Below, piece by piece: positions 1 to 6,692 of a DNA stretch of 6,792 nucleotides. Numbering within the stretch: position 1 is the stretch's first letter; every line of letters starts with the position of its first letter. Source of the stretch: Bacteroidales bacterium (lineage in GTDB: Bacteria > Bacteroidota > Bacteroidia > Bacteroidales > PUMT01); NCBI GenBank assembly GCA_007132365.1, contig SLOS01000426.1:1-6792 (forward strand), written 5' to 3'. Position numbers and translations under genes: made by a program. The notes below the pieces were generated by a model. That model was not told the DNA's origin. It worked only from the letters and a program-made list of their open reading frames with translations, and did not search any database.

Positions 1-2479
1 AGTCAAATCCTTCGGCAAGTTCTTCGATCCTTGTCCTGTTCCATGAGTAGACAAAATTAAGGTTAACCCTCCAGTCATTGGTCCTTACGGGTGTACCTCC
101 TGCCAGTAATTCATATCCCCTGCTTGAGATCAAACCTGCGTTGATCTGCCTTCCTGTCCATCCGGAAGAAGGGGGAAGTCCGATGCTGAGAATCTGATTC
201 TCATTTTCAGCATAGTAATATGTACCTTCCAGTATTAACCTGTTCTGAAACAAGGCAAGGTCAGCTCCGACTTCCCATGATGTCTGTATCTCAGGTTTAA
301 GGTCGGGAAGCAGCAATGTACCTGAAGTTGTAAGGCGCGTTTCGCCACCCCATGGTGTCTGGCTTCCCATGACCGGTGTGAGACGGTAGGGATCGGTATC
401 GTTACCAACCTGTGCTATTCCGCCGCGCAGCTTGAAAAGAGAAACATTTGGCCCCATATCGATAATATTATTGGCCAGTACACTTAACGAAGCCGAGGGA
501 TAGAAATATGACCGGTTTTCTGCAGGAAGGGTACTTGACCAGTCATTCCTGGCTGTCAGATCAAGGTAAACAGCATCGGCATATCCCAGGGATAGTAAAC
601 CATAAACGCTGTAGATACCCCTCTGCGACCAGTTTGAACTGTAAGCAAGGTTATCGGGGGAGACATTTGATATTGAATAGATACCTGGCACTGTCAGCCC
701 GCCGCCCCTGTTTCTGGTTGCAGTAACAGTATTTTCAAAACGGTTGTACATGTAGTTACCACCGGCATTTGCAGCAATACTGAACTGATCAATATTTGTG
801 TTATATGATAGCAGGAAATCGGCATTTTGCTCAATTCTGTAAATATCAACTATACCATAGAGACCATTGGGATCACGTTGATAGCTCAGGGCGCCTTTTG
901 TCTCACGTTTTTCATTGTAATGATCATGAGCATAACGCCCCATAAGCATCAAACCATCAAGGAGCTGCCATTCAAATTGTGCAAAACCTGATATGCGGTC
1001 TCTTCTGAAAGCGTTGTTGATTTCATAAGCAAGGAACCAGGGATTATCCTGCATGGATCCCATGGAGGTAGTGCCATCAGGGTTTATCTGAAGGTTATAG
1101 GGGCCTCTTTGCTGAAGGCCTTCCTGACCGGGCATCCAGTAATCCCTCAGATCCATAATATCCATGGAAGGGTTAACCCTCCTGTAAAGGACCTCCATCG
1201 GATTTGTTCCCCTGTTGCCTGAAGGACGGTTATTGGCACCCTGATTGGCATAATTAATACTGGTATTAATTGTGAAGTTGTTGAAAGCTTCTATAGAGGA
1301 ATTAAGCCTGATTGTATTCCTGTTGAGATCACTGTTGGGAATATTGCCAACATGCTGCATATTATCATATGATAACCTGAAATTAAGGCCGTCGATGGCA
1401 TTTGATACGGAGAATCCGTTGGTGGTGGTCCATGCGTTCCGGAAAAAATTATCCCAGTTGTCCGGATGCGATACAAGTTCTCTTGGCACAAGCTCACCCT
1501 CTTCATTATAATAAGGAAATACATATCCCATCATCCCTGCGTCCAGCTCGGGCCCGCACCAGTAAGAATCCTGCGCAGGGACATCAAAATAGGGCAGGCC
1601 TGTAGTGGGCCGTCTGTCCTGTGTGAAGGGCCGGCGGCCATTGGCGAGGACGTTGTGCATGTCGAGGTACTGATATGGAGCTTCCATAACAGTGCTTGAA
1701 TTTACCTCTACCCTCAGCGCGTCAACGGCCCTGCCTGTTTTTGTGGTTATAAGCACAACGCCGTTACCTGCACGTGACCCGTAAAGCGCTGCAGCGCTGG
1801 GCCCTTTCAGAACGGTAATGCTCTCGATGTCCTGGGGATTAAGGTCTGCAATGCCACTGCCATAGTCTACCTCATTACGGTCGCCGATTTGCGAAACGTT
1901 TGCAAGGGTGCTGCTGAAAGGAACTCCGTCAACAACATAAAGTGGCTGGTTGTCATTTGTCAGCGATGAGGCACCCCTTATGATCATGCTTACAGATGAT
2001 CCGGGGCCACCGGTTGAAGCAATCTGAACACCTGAAACCCTTCCGGAAAGTGAGTTCATGAAGTTTTCATGTGCAACTCTCTGAACATCTTCCCCTCCTA
2101 CTTCGGTAACACTGTAGCCAAGAGCCTTTCGCTCCCTGCTGATGCCAAGGGCGGTTACCACCACCTCTTCAACACCTATTGCCTCAGGAACCATGGTTAC
2201 ATTGATTACTGACCGGCCCTGTACTGTGATTTCCTGTCTCTGCATTCCAACGAATGTAAAAACAAGCACGGACTGATCATCGGGAACGGAGATGGAATAG
2301 CGGCCTTCCGCATTTGTAACCGTTCCCTGTGTCGTTCCTAGAATTACAATGGATACCCCGGGCAAGGCTTCGCCCTGGTCATCCGTAACAGTTCCACTTA
2401 CCTGCAACTGGGCATGTAAATTAACTGTAAAGAAAATAAACACTACTGATAGCAGTGTTTTTAAAACGCTGTTTTTCAT
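1..2479 (-). CDS. SusC/RagA-family TonB-linked outer-membrane transporter, partial (C-terminus beyond window)
   Basis: My translation of the minus strand is open from the ATG at 2479-2477 to the window edge: 826 codons plus one base, with no stop. Family members are usually about 1,000 residues, so the last part of the barrel is missing. Residues 1-23 form a signal peptide ending LHA before Gln24. Residues about 26-100 are a carboxypeptidase-regulatory-like beta domain (SGTVTDDQGEALPGVSI). A TonB-box-like segment follows (EEVVVTALGISRE, from 104), then the plug domain with the SusC hallmark LYVVDGVPF (180-188) and KGPSAAALYGSRAGNGVVLI (225-244). The rest is aromatic-rich beta-barrel. No STN signalling domain precedes the regulatory-like domain, so sigma/anti-sigma control through that domain is not indicated. 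The family imports glycans or other nutrients together with a SusD lipoprotein, whose gene would be expected just past the left edge. No Shine-Dalgarno is seen. The substrate is unknown. Confidence 0.97.
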   Translation of the reverse strand, partial: MKNSVLKTLLSVVFIFFTVNLHAQLQVSGTVTDDQGEALPGVSIVILGTTQGTVTNAEGRYSISVPDDQSVLVFTFVGMQRQEITVQGRSVINVTMVPEAIGVEEVVVTALGISRERKALGYSVTEVGGEDVQRVAHENFMNSLSGRVSGVQIASTGGPGSSVSMIIRGASSLTNDNQPLYVVDGVPFSSTLANVSQIGDRNEVDYGSGIADLNPQDIESITVLKGPSAAALYGSRAGNGVVLITTKTGRAVDALRVEVNSSTVMEAPYQYLDMHNVLANGRRPFTQDRRPTTGLPYFDVPAQDSYWCGPELDAGMMGYVFPYYNEEGELVPRELVSHPDNWDNFFRNAWTTTNGFSVSNAIDGLNFRLSYDNMQHVGNIPNSDLNRNTIRLNSSIEAFNNFTINTSINYANQGANNRPSGNRGTNPMEVLYRRVNPSMDIMDLRDYWMPGQEGLQQRGPYNLQINPDGTTSMGSMQDNPWFLAYEINNAFRRDRISGFAQFEWQLLDGLMLMGRYAHDHYNEKRETKGALSYQRDPNGLYGIVDIYRIEQNADFLLSYNTNIDQFSIAANAGGNYMYNRFENTVTATRNRGGGLTVPGIYSISNVSPDNLAYSSNWSQRGIYSVYGLLSLGYADAVYLDLTARNDWSSTLPAENRSYFYPSASLSVLANNIIDMGPNVSLFKLRGGIAQVGNDTDPYRLTPVMGSQTPWGGETRLTTSGTLLLPDLKPEIQTSWEVGADLALFQNRLILEGTYYYAENENQILSIGLPPSSGWTGRQINAGLISSRGYELLAGGTPVRTNDWRVNLNFVYSWNRTRIEELAEGFD

Positions 2480-2481
2480 GG

Positions 2482-2513
2482 GATTAGATTTAAGGTTTGA
2501 GATTAGATTTAAG
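2482..2513. repeat. Two 13-bp direct repeats in the leader of the SusC-like gene
   Basis: GATTAGATTTAAG occurs at 2482-2494 and again at 2501-2513, a 19-base period, immediately upstream of the minus-strand transporter start codon. Read in the gene's direction, the leader carries CTTAAATCTAATC twice. The repeats cover the region where a ribosome-binding site would lie and contain no Shine-Dalgarno motif. They could be a regulator or RNA-binding site, or a simple local duplication. The function is unknown. Confidence 0.6.
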
Positions 2514-2798
2514 AATTGTTAACTGTTGGTAATACCAACTTTAGGAATTGTTTCCGGCAATAAGATCTGGCCGGCAAATTTATCGTCTATATTTTCAATG
2601 CTATATAAAACTCTTATTCCGGGTAATTTATTAATATAGTAGTTCCATGAGGTAAATGTATTAATTACCGGAACAGGAAACTTACCTTTTTTTTCCTTTT
2701 TAAGCTTTATCGCCTTTAACTTTTTCAATTTTCTGATATGAAATATTTGTCCAAGTTTTTTTAGCCGTTAATAAATTTTAAAAGTTGTGGTAAATTTT

Positions 2799-2817
2799 TT
2801 TAAAACCGGGTTTTAAA
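2799..2817. promoter_or_regulatory. Perfect 19-bp palindrome, possible operator
   Basis: TTTAAAACC at 2799-2807 and GGTTTTAAA at 2809-2817 are exact reverse complements around a single central G. Perfect dyads of this size are typical of sites bound by dimeric regulators. This one lies about 320 bases upstream of the transporter start and 820 bases upstream of the isomerase-like gene, within the shared divergent region. AT-rich DNA favours chance palindromes, but the central CCGGG stands out against its surroundings. Which protein would bind is unknown. Confidence 0.35.
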
Positions 2818-2849
2818 TTTTCAAACTCTAATTATTTTATTTTCAATTT

Positions 2850-2946
2850 GGGTATTGCGACTGAATTTATACCCTATGGTCTGCGATAAAACGCAGATGA
2901 TTGATAACTTCTACTTTTAAAGAACTCATTTAAAAAATAAGTAGAA
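2850..2946. other. Cluster of three inverted repeats
   Basis: Three separate stems follow one another. GGGTAT (2850-2855) pairs with ATACCC (2869-2874). TCTGCG (2880-2885) pairs with CGCAGA (2892-2897) around a six-base ATAAAA loop. TTCTACTT (2909-2916) pairs with AAGTAGAA (2939-2946). The middle hairpin is compact and GC-rich in an AT-rich setting. Together they could be part of a structured leader or small RNA, or a set of protein-binding dyads. No known RNA family is recognised, and the strand cannot be assigned. Confidence 0.3.
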
Positions 2947-3158
2947 CCTAGAGTGTAAAGATTATTTAAAAAAATGAAAAATCCAAATTTCCAGTTAAAA
3001 TACTACATAATACAGAACCAATCTCAAAAATCCAGATGATATAAATTCCAAGATATATTCAAGCGAAAAATATTGGTTTATCATGCAGATCAATATAAAT
3101 AATAAGATAATTTAATTAGGGGAAAGGCCGGGTAAAGCGTCATAAATACAGAATTAAT

Positions 3159-3191
3159 GGTTTAGGCAGGTTTAGGGATTTTAAGGTTTAG
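3159..3191. repeat. GGTTTAG repeated three times
   Basis: GGTTTAG occurs at 3159-3165, 3169-3175 and 3185-3191, starting 10 and then 16 bases apart, just left of the long hairpin. The first two spacings approximate one helical turn, which would put them on the same DNA face. It could be a cluster of binding half-sites or simple-sequence drift. No function can be assigned. Confidence 0.4.
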
Positions 3192-3193
3192 TG

Positions 3194-3250
3194 AAAAACC
3201 CCTGTATTAGAAAGGTTTTGGTAGTTCCTTTTTAATTACAGGGGTTTATT
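3194..3250. terminator. Long terminator-like hairpin, possibly bidirectional
   Basis: AAACCCCTGTA (3196-3206) and TACAGGGGTTT (3237-3247) form a perfect 11-bp outer stem. Inside it, AAAGG (3211-3215) and CCTTT (3227-3231) can form a second 5-bp stem. On the minus strand the stem ends in GGGGTTTTT, giving a five-U tail. On the plus strand it is followed by TTTATTTATTAT. The shape fits an intrinsic terminator, yet neither flanking gene ends here, since both start facing away from this region. It may end an unannotated small RNA or leader transcript, or insulate the divergent promoters. A DNA-level cruciform or mobile-element end is possible but less supported. Confidence 0.45.
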
Positions 3251-3625
3251 TATTATATTGCATGGAAAAATATGTTTACAATCTTCCATTCAGGTCATAT
3301 CTGATCTGTAAAACATAAAATTTATATTATGCAAATGAATCCCAATGATACTAAAGTCTCACAAAAAAAAGACATATAAAAAAGTAAAAAAAAAAATTTC
3401 AGGAAGCTGTTTTCAATACTGTTGCCATATGGTTGATTATATATATTGTTTTGATAAGTATCATCAATTATTACAACTGATTGAAAATCTTGCTCAGGAA
3501 AATGTATACAATAGCTTGCATGATGGTTGTTTTTTCTGGATTGCCCAACCTTAAGGAGAACAACATCCTGCTATCGAATCAACAGATTTTGGGAAAACCA
3601 GCATAACTGTCAACTAATCACTTAA

Positions 3626-3633
3626 AAAGGAGG
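3626..3633 (+). promoter_or_regulatory. Strong Shine-Dalgarno sequence before the isomerase-like gene
   Basis: AAAGGAGG lies five bases upstream of the ATG at 3639 and closely matches the 16S anti-Shine-Dalgarno complement. It fixes this ATG as the start, which means the unusual cysteine-containing stretch ahead of the twin-arginine motif is translated. Neither other gene in the window has such a site, in keeping with the usual weak use of Shine-Dalgarno sequences in Bacteroidota. Confidence 0.75.
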
Positions 3634-3638
3634 TTGTC

Positions 3639-5219
3639 ATGGTAAAAAAAGAAAACAGGGCTTCTTTTACAGGTCATAGTTCAGGTTGTTCATGTTGCAG
3701 CGGTAGTAAAATCCGGTTATCAGGTGGCGTGACGCGCCGGGAGTTTCTGCAGGTTACGGGAACGTCTGCTCTTGGAGCGGTTGTTTTACCGGGCCTTTCG
3801 TGGTCGGTGCTTGCTTCGGTTGAGCTCCGGGAGAGATTTGAGATAAAACGCAGACCGCTTGTGGTGAAACCGATCCTGACCCATGAGGTACCCGAGCAAC
3901 GGGAACAGACTTCATGGAGAAACTGGGGAGGACTGGAGACTGAAGGGGATGCGGATCGTGAAGTGGTGCGGATCCGTGGCGAGCTTCATGCCCTTAAGGC
4001 CGCCGCAGATTTTCCTGTTGATTTCCTTCCGGTGGAAAAGGTAAGGGCAGCAGGGGACATTGATAATATCGGGGGATTGGAAGAGGCTGATCTTTATCTG
4101 GTATACGCCGCCGGTGGCAGTAGCGGCATTTTTGATGCCCTGCTGGGGAAGGGCAGGGATATGATGTTTTTCTGCCGGCATAAATCAGGTCCCGTCTACC
4201 TCTGGTACGAGATAATCAGTCCCCGCTACCTGAGGCGGCACACCGATAAGCATGCAATACCCGGTCTTGATTTTAATGACGTGGTAATCGACAGCCAGGA
4301 TGAGATACTGTGGAGGCTGAGGGCGCTGTGCGGGCTGAAAAATACACTCAATACCGACATTATTGCCGTGGGTGGGGCGGGAGCATGGTCACAACCTGCC
4401 GATGTTGTACAAAAGCATGTGAAGGATAAATACAAATTCAATATACGGGCTTTTTCATACGATGATCTGGGTAAGCTGACAGCTGAAGCGATGGATGACA
4501 GGCAGGCGGTTGAAAGGGCCAGGAGCAGGGCTGATGCCTACCTGAAAGACAGCGGAGTGAGCCTGGAGACGAAACGGGAGTTTGTCGACAATTGCTTTCT
4601 GCTTGAGGATGTGATGAAGCGGATAATGGAGAAATATGATTGCCGGGCAATTACCATCAACCATTGCATGGGCACGATAATGCCAGTGTCGGGGACTGCA
4701 GCATGTTTGACTCTCGGACTGCTCAATGATGCCGGCTACCTGGCTTTCTGTGAATCCGATTTTGTTGTTGTACCTGCGGGAATATTGATGGCGAATATTT
4801 CCGGGAAACCGGTATTTTTCTGCAATCCCACCTATCCGCATGACGGAATCAAAACCATTTCACACTGCACTGCGCCAAGGAGAATGGACGGGAAAAACCT
4901 TGAGCCGGCAAGAATACTTACCCACTTTGAATCTGATTTCGGTGCAGCTCCCAAGGTGGAAATGAAGGTGGGGCAAGAGATTACGAATATCATCCCCGAT
5001 TTTTCGTTTCAAAGGTATATCGGACTGCCCGGCAGGATAGTGGAGAACCCCTTTATGCCCATCTGCCGCACGCAGGTTAATATCAGCTATGGATGCGACG
5101 ACCTGCTCCTGGCTGAAAAGATGCCGGGCTTTCACTGGATTACCGTGTATGGCGACTATCTCAGGGAGAGCGGGTATGCTTTGAAGAAGTTAGGGATTGA
5201 ACAGGAAAATCTGGGTTAA
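3639..5219 (+). CDS. Tat-exported L-fucose/L-arabinose isomerase-like protein, substrate unknown
   Basis: This is a 526-residue protein. Residues 32-37 (TRREFL) followed by a hydrophobic stretch to about 59 form a twin-arginine export signal. Before it lies an unusually long 31-residue N-region with three clustered cysteines (C17, C19, C20). From about residue 105 the body has the alternating alpha/beta pattern of the L-fucose/L-arabinose isomerase-like superfamily: ADLYLVYAAGG (150-160), DEILWRLRALCGLKNT (221-236), then IIAVGGAGAWS (241-251). The C-terminal half carries the likely active-site region: NHCMG (341-345), CESD (371-374), GKPVFFCNPTYPHDG (389-403), ISHCT (407-411) and FHWITVYGDY (498-507). 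E372, H409 and H499 are candidate metal or catalytic residues by analogy with FucI and AraA; this is inference. Classical members are cytoplasmic aldose-ketose isomerases. Tat export suggests folding around a metal before secretion. The start is set by a strong Shine-Dalgarno. It is probably co-transcribed with the oxidoreductase 102 bases downstream. The family call is from pattern memory, and the reaction is uncertain. Confidence 0.6.
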   Translation: MVKKENRASFTGHSSGCSCCSGSKIRLSGGVTRREFLQVTGTSALGAVVLPGLSWSVLASVELRERFEIKRRPLVVKPILTHEVPEQREQTSWRNWGGLETEGDADREVVRIRGELHALKAAADFPVDFLPVEKVRAAGDIDNIGGLEEADLYLVYAAGGSSGIFDALLGKGRDMMFFCRHKSGPVYLWYEIISPRYLRRHTDKHAIPGLDFNDVVIDSQDEILWRLRALCGLKNTLNTDIIAVGGAGAWSQPADVVQKHVKDKYKFNIRAFSYDDLGKLTAEAMDDRQAVERARSRADAYLKDSGVSLETKREFVDNCFLLEDVMKRIMEKYDCRAITINHCMGTIMPVSGTAACLTLGLLNDAGYLAFCESDFVVVPAGILMANISGKPVFFCNPTYPHDGIKTISHCTAPRRMDGKNLEPARILTHFESDFGAAPKVEMKVGQEITNIIPDFSFQRYIGLPGRIVENPFMPICRTQVNISYGCDDLLLAEKMPGFHWITVYGDYLRESGYALKKLGIEQENLG

Positions 5220-5321
5220 AATGAATAAAACATCAGTACCAATCGGATTATTTTGAAATATTTAATAAGATGTCCATAGGTTTCTCATTTTTTATAAAAT
5301 CAAATTTAAAAACCAATTTCA

Positions 5322-6692
5322 ATGAATCAAAAAACTAAATCAAAAACCAGGCGCGAGTTTATTGGTGATGCAGCAGCTCTCGGATTAGTTGGTGCTGTCG
5401 GCGCCGGATATTTTCTTTCATCCTGCTCTTCAGGCAGGTCAAAGCACCCTGCCCCGGTGTTTTATGACAGGGCTCCTGATGGCCCCCTGCTCAAAGCCGG
5501 GCTTATAGGCTGTGGGGGGCGCGGCACCGGTGCAGCTTTTAATTTTCTGAATTCCGGCCCGAATCTTCAGATAACTGCTCTTGGTGATGTTTTCCAGCAC
5601 CGGATCGATAATTGCCGGAAATCATTAAAGGAACGTGCCGGGGTTGAGGTTCCTGAAGAGAACTGTTTTGTCGGGTTTGATGCATACAAGAAGGTCATTG
5701 AATCTGATGTTGATGTGATCCTGCATGTTACCCCCCAGCATTTCCGCCCACAGCATTTTGAGGCAGCAGTGCAGGCACGAAAACACATTTTCATTGAAAA
5801 GCCGGGTGGCGTCGATCCTGTTGGGGTTCGTACGGTGATGGCTGCGGGCAGAATGGCTGAGTCGGCAGGGCTGGTGGTAGTTGCAGGAACAAACTTCAGG
5901 CACCAGCGTGATTATCTGACGACTCACAGCATGGTGCAGAACGGTGCAATTGGTGATCTTGTATCAGCCAATGCCTGGGATATAAGGGGAAAGATATGGC
6001 ATGTCAACAGGCAGCCGGGCTGGAGTGATATGGAAGCGATGCTGAGGGACTGGATGAACTGGAACTGGCTCTCGGGTGGGGACAATGTTGATATAGCCGT
6101 GCACCAGATAGATATGGTAAGCCTTTACTTCGGCAAGCACCCGGTCAGCGCGCTTGGTTTTGGGGGCAGGCACAGGCGGCCCACAGGAAATATTTATGAT
6201 TTTTACAGCGTTGAATATGAGTTTGATGACGGAAGGATATTTAATTGCAAGACAAGGTGTATTGACGGCTGTGATAATAAACACGGATTCATGATTTTCG
6301 GGACCAAAGGTTATACCAACTGCCAGAACAGGATATGGGACAATGACGGCAACCTTATCTGGGAATATGAATACCCGCTGGATGATGAGGGGAGGCCTGC
6401 AAACCGTGTTGCTATTTCTTCCTATGATGAGGAGCATATAAATTTTGTGACGGCCATACGCACCAATACACCGCTCAACCAGACACATGACCTCGCCGCA
6501 GCAACGATGTGCGGTGTTATGGGCCGGGAGTCCGCCATAACCGGGCGTGTAGTGACCTGGGATGATATGATGGCATCAAACCTGAGGCTCGGACCTGCTG
6601 AATATGCTATGGGTCCGGTGACCGGGGTGGATACTTCCCTGCCTGTTCCGGGAACAGCTCCTGATATAGAAAGGATGCGCGGAGTCTATTGA
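5322..6692 (+). CDS. Gfo/Idh/MocA-family oxidoreductase, Tat-exported putative lipoprotein
   Basis: This is a 456-residue NAD(P)-dependent dehydrogenase-like protein. The N-terminus has a twin-arginine motif (TRREFIG, 9-15), a hydrophobic stretch (about 16-32) and a lipobox LSSC (32-35), predicting Tat export and lipid anchoring at Cys35. The Rossmann domain begins near 57 with the dinucleotide loop GLIGCGGRGTG (60-70). EKPGG (159-163) supplies the conserved lysine K160. The C-terminal domain contains SGGDNVDIAVHQIDM (251-265); D257 and H261 match the D-x3-H pattern seen with the catalytic lysine in inositol dehydrogenase. A cysteine-rich segment, C309-x3-C313-x3-C317, precedes GTKG (327-330). 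Relatives oxidise or reduce sugars or sugar acids, some with tightly bound cofactor, as in Zymomonas glucose-fructose oxidoreductase. The EKP motif argues against the GH109 glycosidase branch, which as I recall lacks it. There is no Shine-Dalgarno; the leader is A-rich. With the upstream isomerase-like gene it forms a likely two-gene unit. The substrate is unknown. Confidence 0.9.
   Translation: MNQKTKSKTRREFIGDAAALGLVGAVGAGYFLSSCSSGRSKHPAPVFYDRAPDGPLLKAGLIGCGGRGTGAAFNFLNSGPNLQITALGDVFQHRIDNCRKSLKERAGVEVPEENCFVGFDAYKKVIESDVDVILHVTPQHFRPQHFEAAVQARKHIFIEKPGGVDPVGVRTVMAAGRMAESAGLVVVAGTNFRHQRDYLTTHSMVQNGAIGDLVSANAWDIRGKIWHVNRQPGWSDMEAMLRDWMNWNWLSGGDNVDIAVHQIDMVSLYFGKHPVSALGFGGRHRRPTGNIYDFYSVEYEFDDGRIFNCKTRCIDGCDNKHGFMIFGTKGYTNCQNRIWDNDGNLIWEYEYPLDDEGRPANRVAISSYDEEHINFVTAIRTNTPLNQTHDLAAATMCGVMGRESAITGRVVTWDDMMASNLRLGPAEYAMGPVTGVDTSLPVPGTAPDIERMRGVY

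Larger units (their letters stand above)
2480..3638. other. Long AT-rich divergent intergenic region with no supportable gene
   Basis: This gap of about 1.16 kb separates the start of the minus-strand transporter from the start of the plus-strand isomerase-like gene, so it should contain promoters for both. It is clearly richer in A and T than the flanking genes. Open frames in it are short, lysine- or low-complexity-rich and unrecognisable. It holds a perfect 19-bp palindrome (2799-2817), a run of small hairpins (2850-2946), a GGTTTAG cluster (3159-3191), a long terminator-like hairpin (3196-3247) and three A-tracts of 8, 6 and 11 bases (3363-3370, 3378-3383, 3386-3396). I found no convincing complete Bacteroidota promoter pair (TTTG plus TAnnTTTG) and no tRNA. 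Confidence 0.8.

Noticed and set aside
508..1699. Several plus-strand frames of 67-79 codons, and a 77-codon minus-strand frame at 1291-1524
   Set aside because: They lie inside the SusC-like coding region in other frames; the continuous 826-codon minus-strand translation with family motifs explains the DNA.
2575..2582. TAAATTTG on the minus strand, matching the Bacteroidota -7 element TAnnTTTG upstream of the SusC-like gene
   Set aside because: No TTTG-type -33 element lies at the proper distance; one eight-base match in AT-rich DNA is too weak to call a promoter.
2519..2728. 69-codon minus-strand frame just upstream of the SusC-like gene
   Set aside because: It opens on TTG rather than ATG, begins with a lysine-rich low-complexity run, has no ribosome-binding site and resembles no family I know; likely a chance frame in AT-rich DNA.
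3345..3554. 69-codon plus-strand frame upstream of the isomerase-like gene
   Set aside because: Its first part is encoded by A-tracts, it has no ribosome-binding site and the protein is unrecognisable. Kept only as part of a low-interest finding.
3546..3636. CAACCT (3546-3551) could pair with AGGTTG (3631-3636) and mask the Shine-Dalgarno
   Set aside because: A six-base pairing over about 80 bases is expected by chance; there is no supporting alternative hairpin.
2885..3854. 13-base match GATAAAACGCAGA at 2885-2897 and 3842-3854
   Set aside because: One repeated 13-mer is not surprising in a window of this size, and the second copy lies within coding sequence.
3912..6488. Minus-strand frames of 62-174 codons opposite the two enzyme genes
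   Set aside because: They are antisense shadows of well-supported plus-strand genes and have no recognisable domains, including the longest at 5964-6488.
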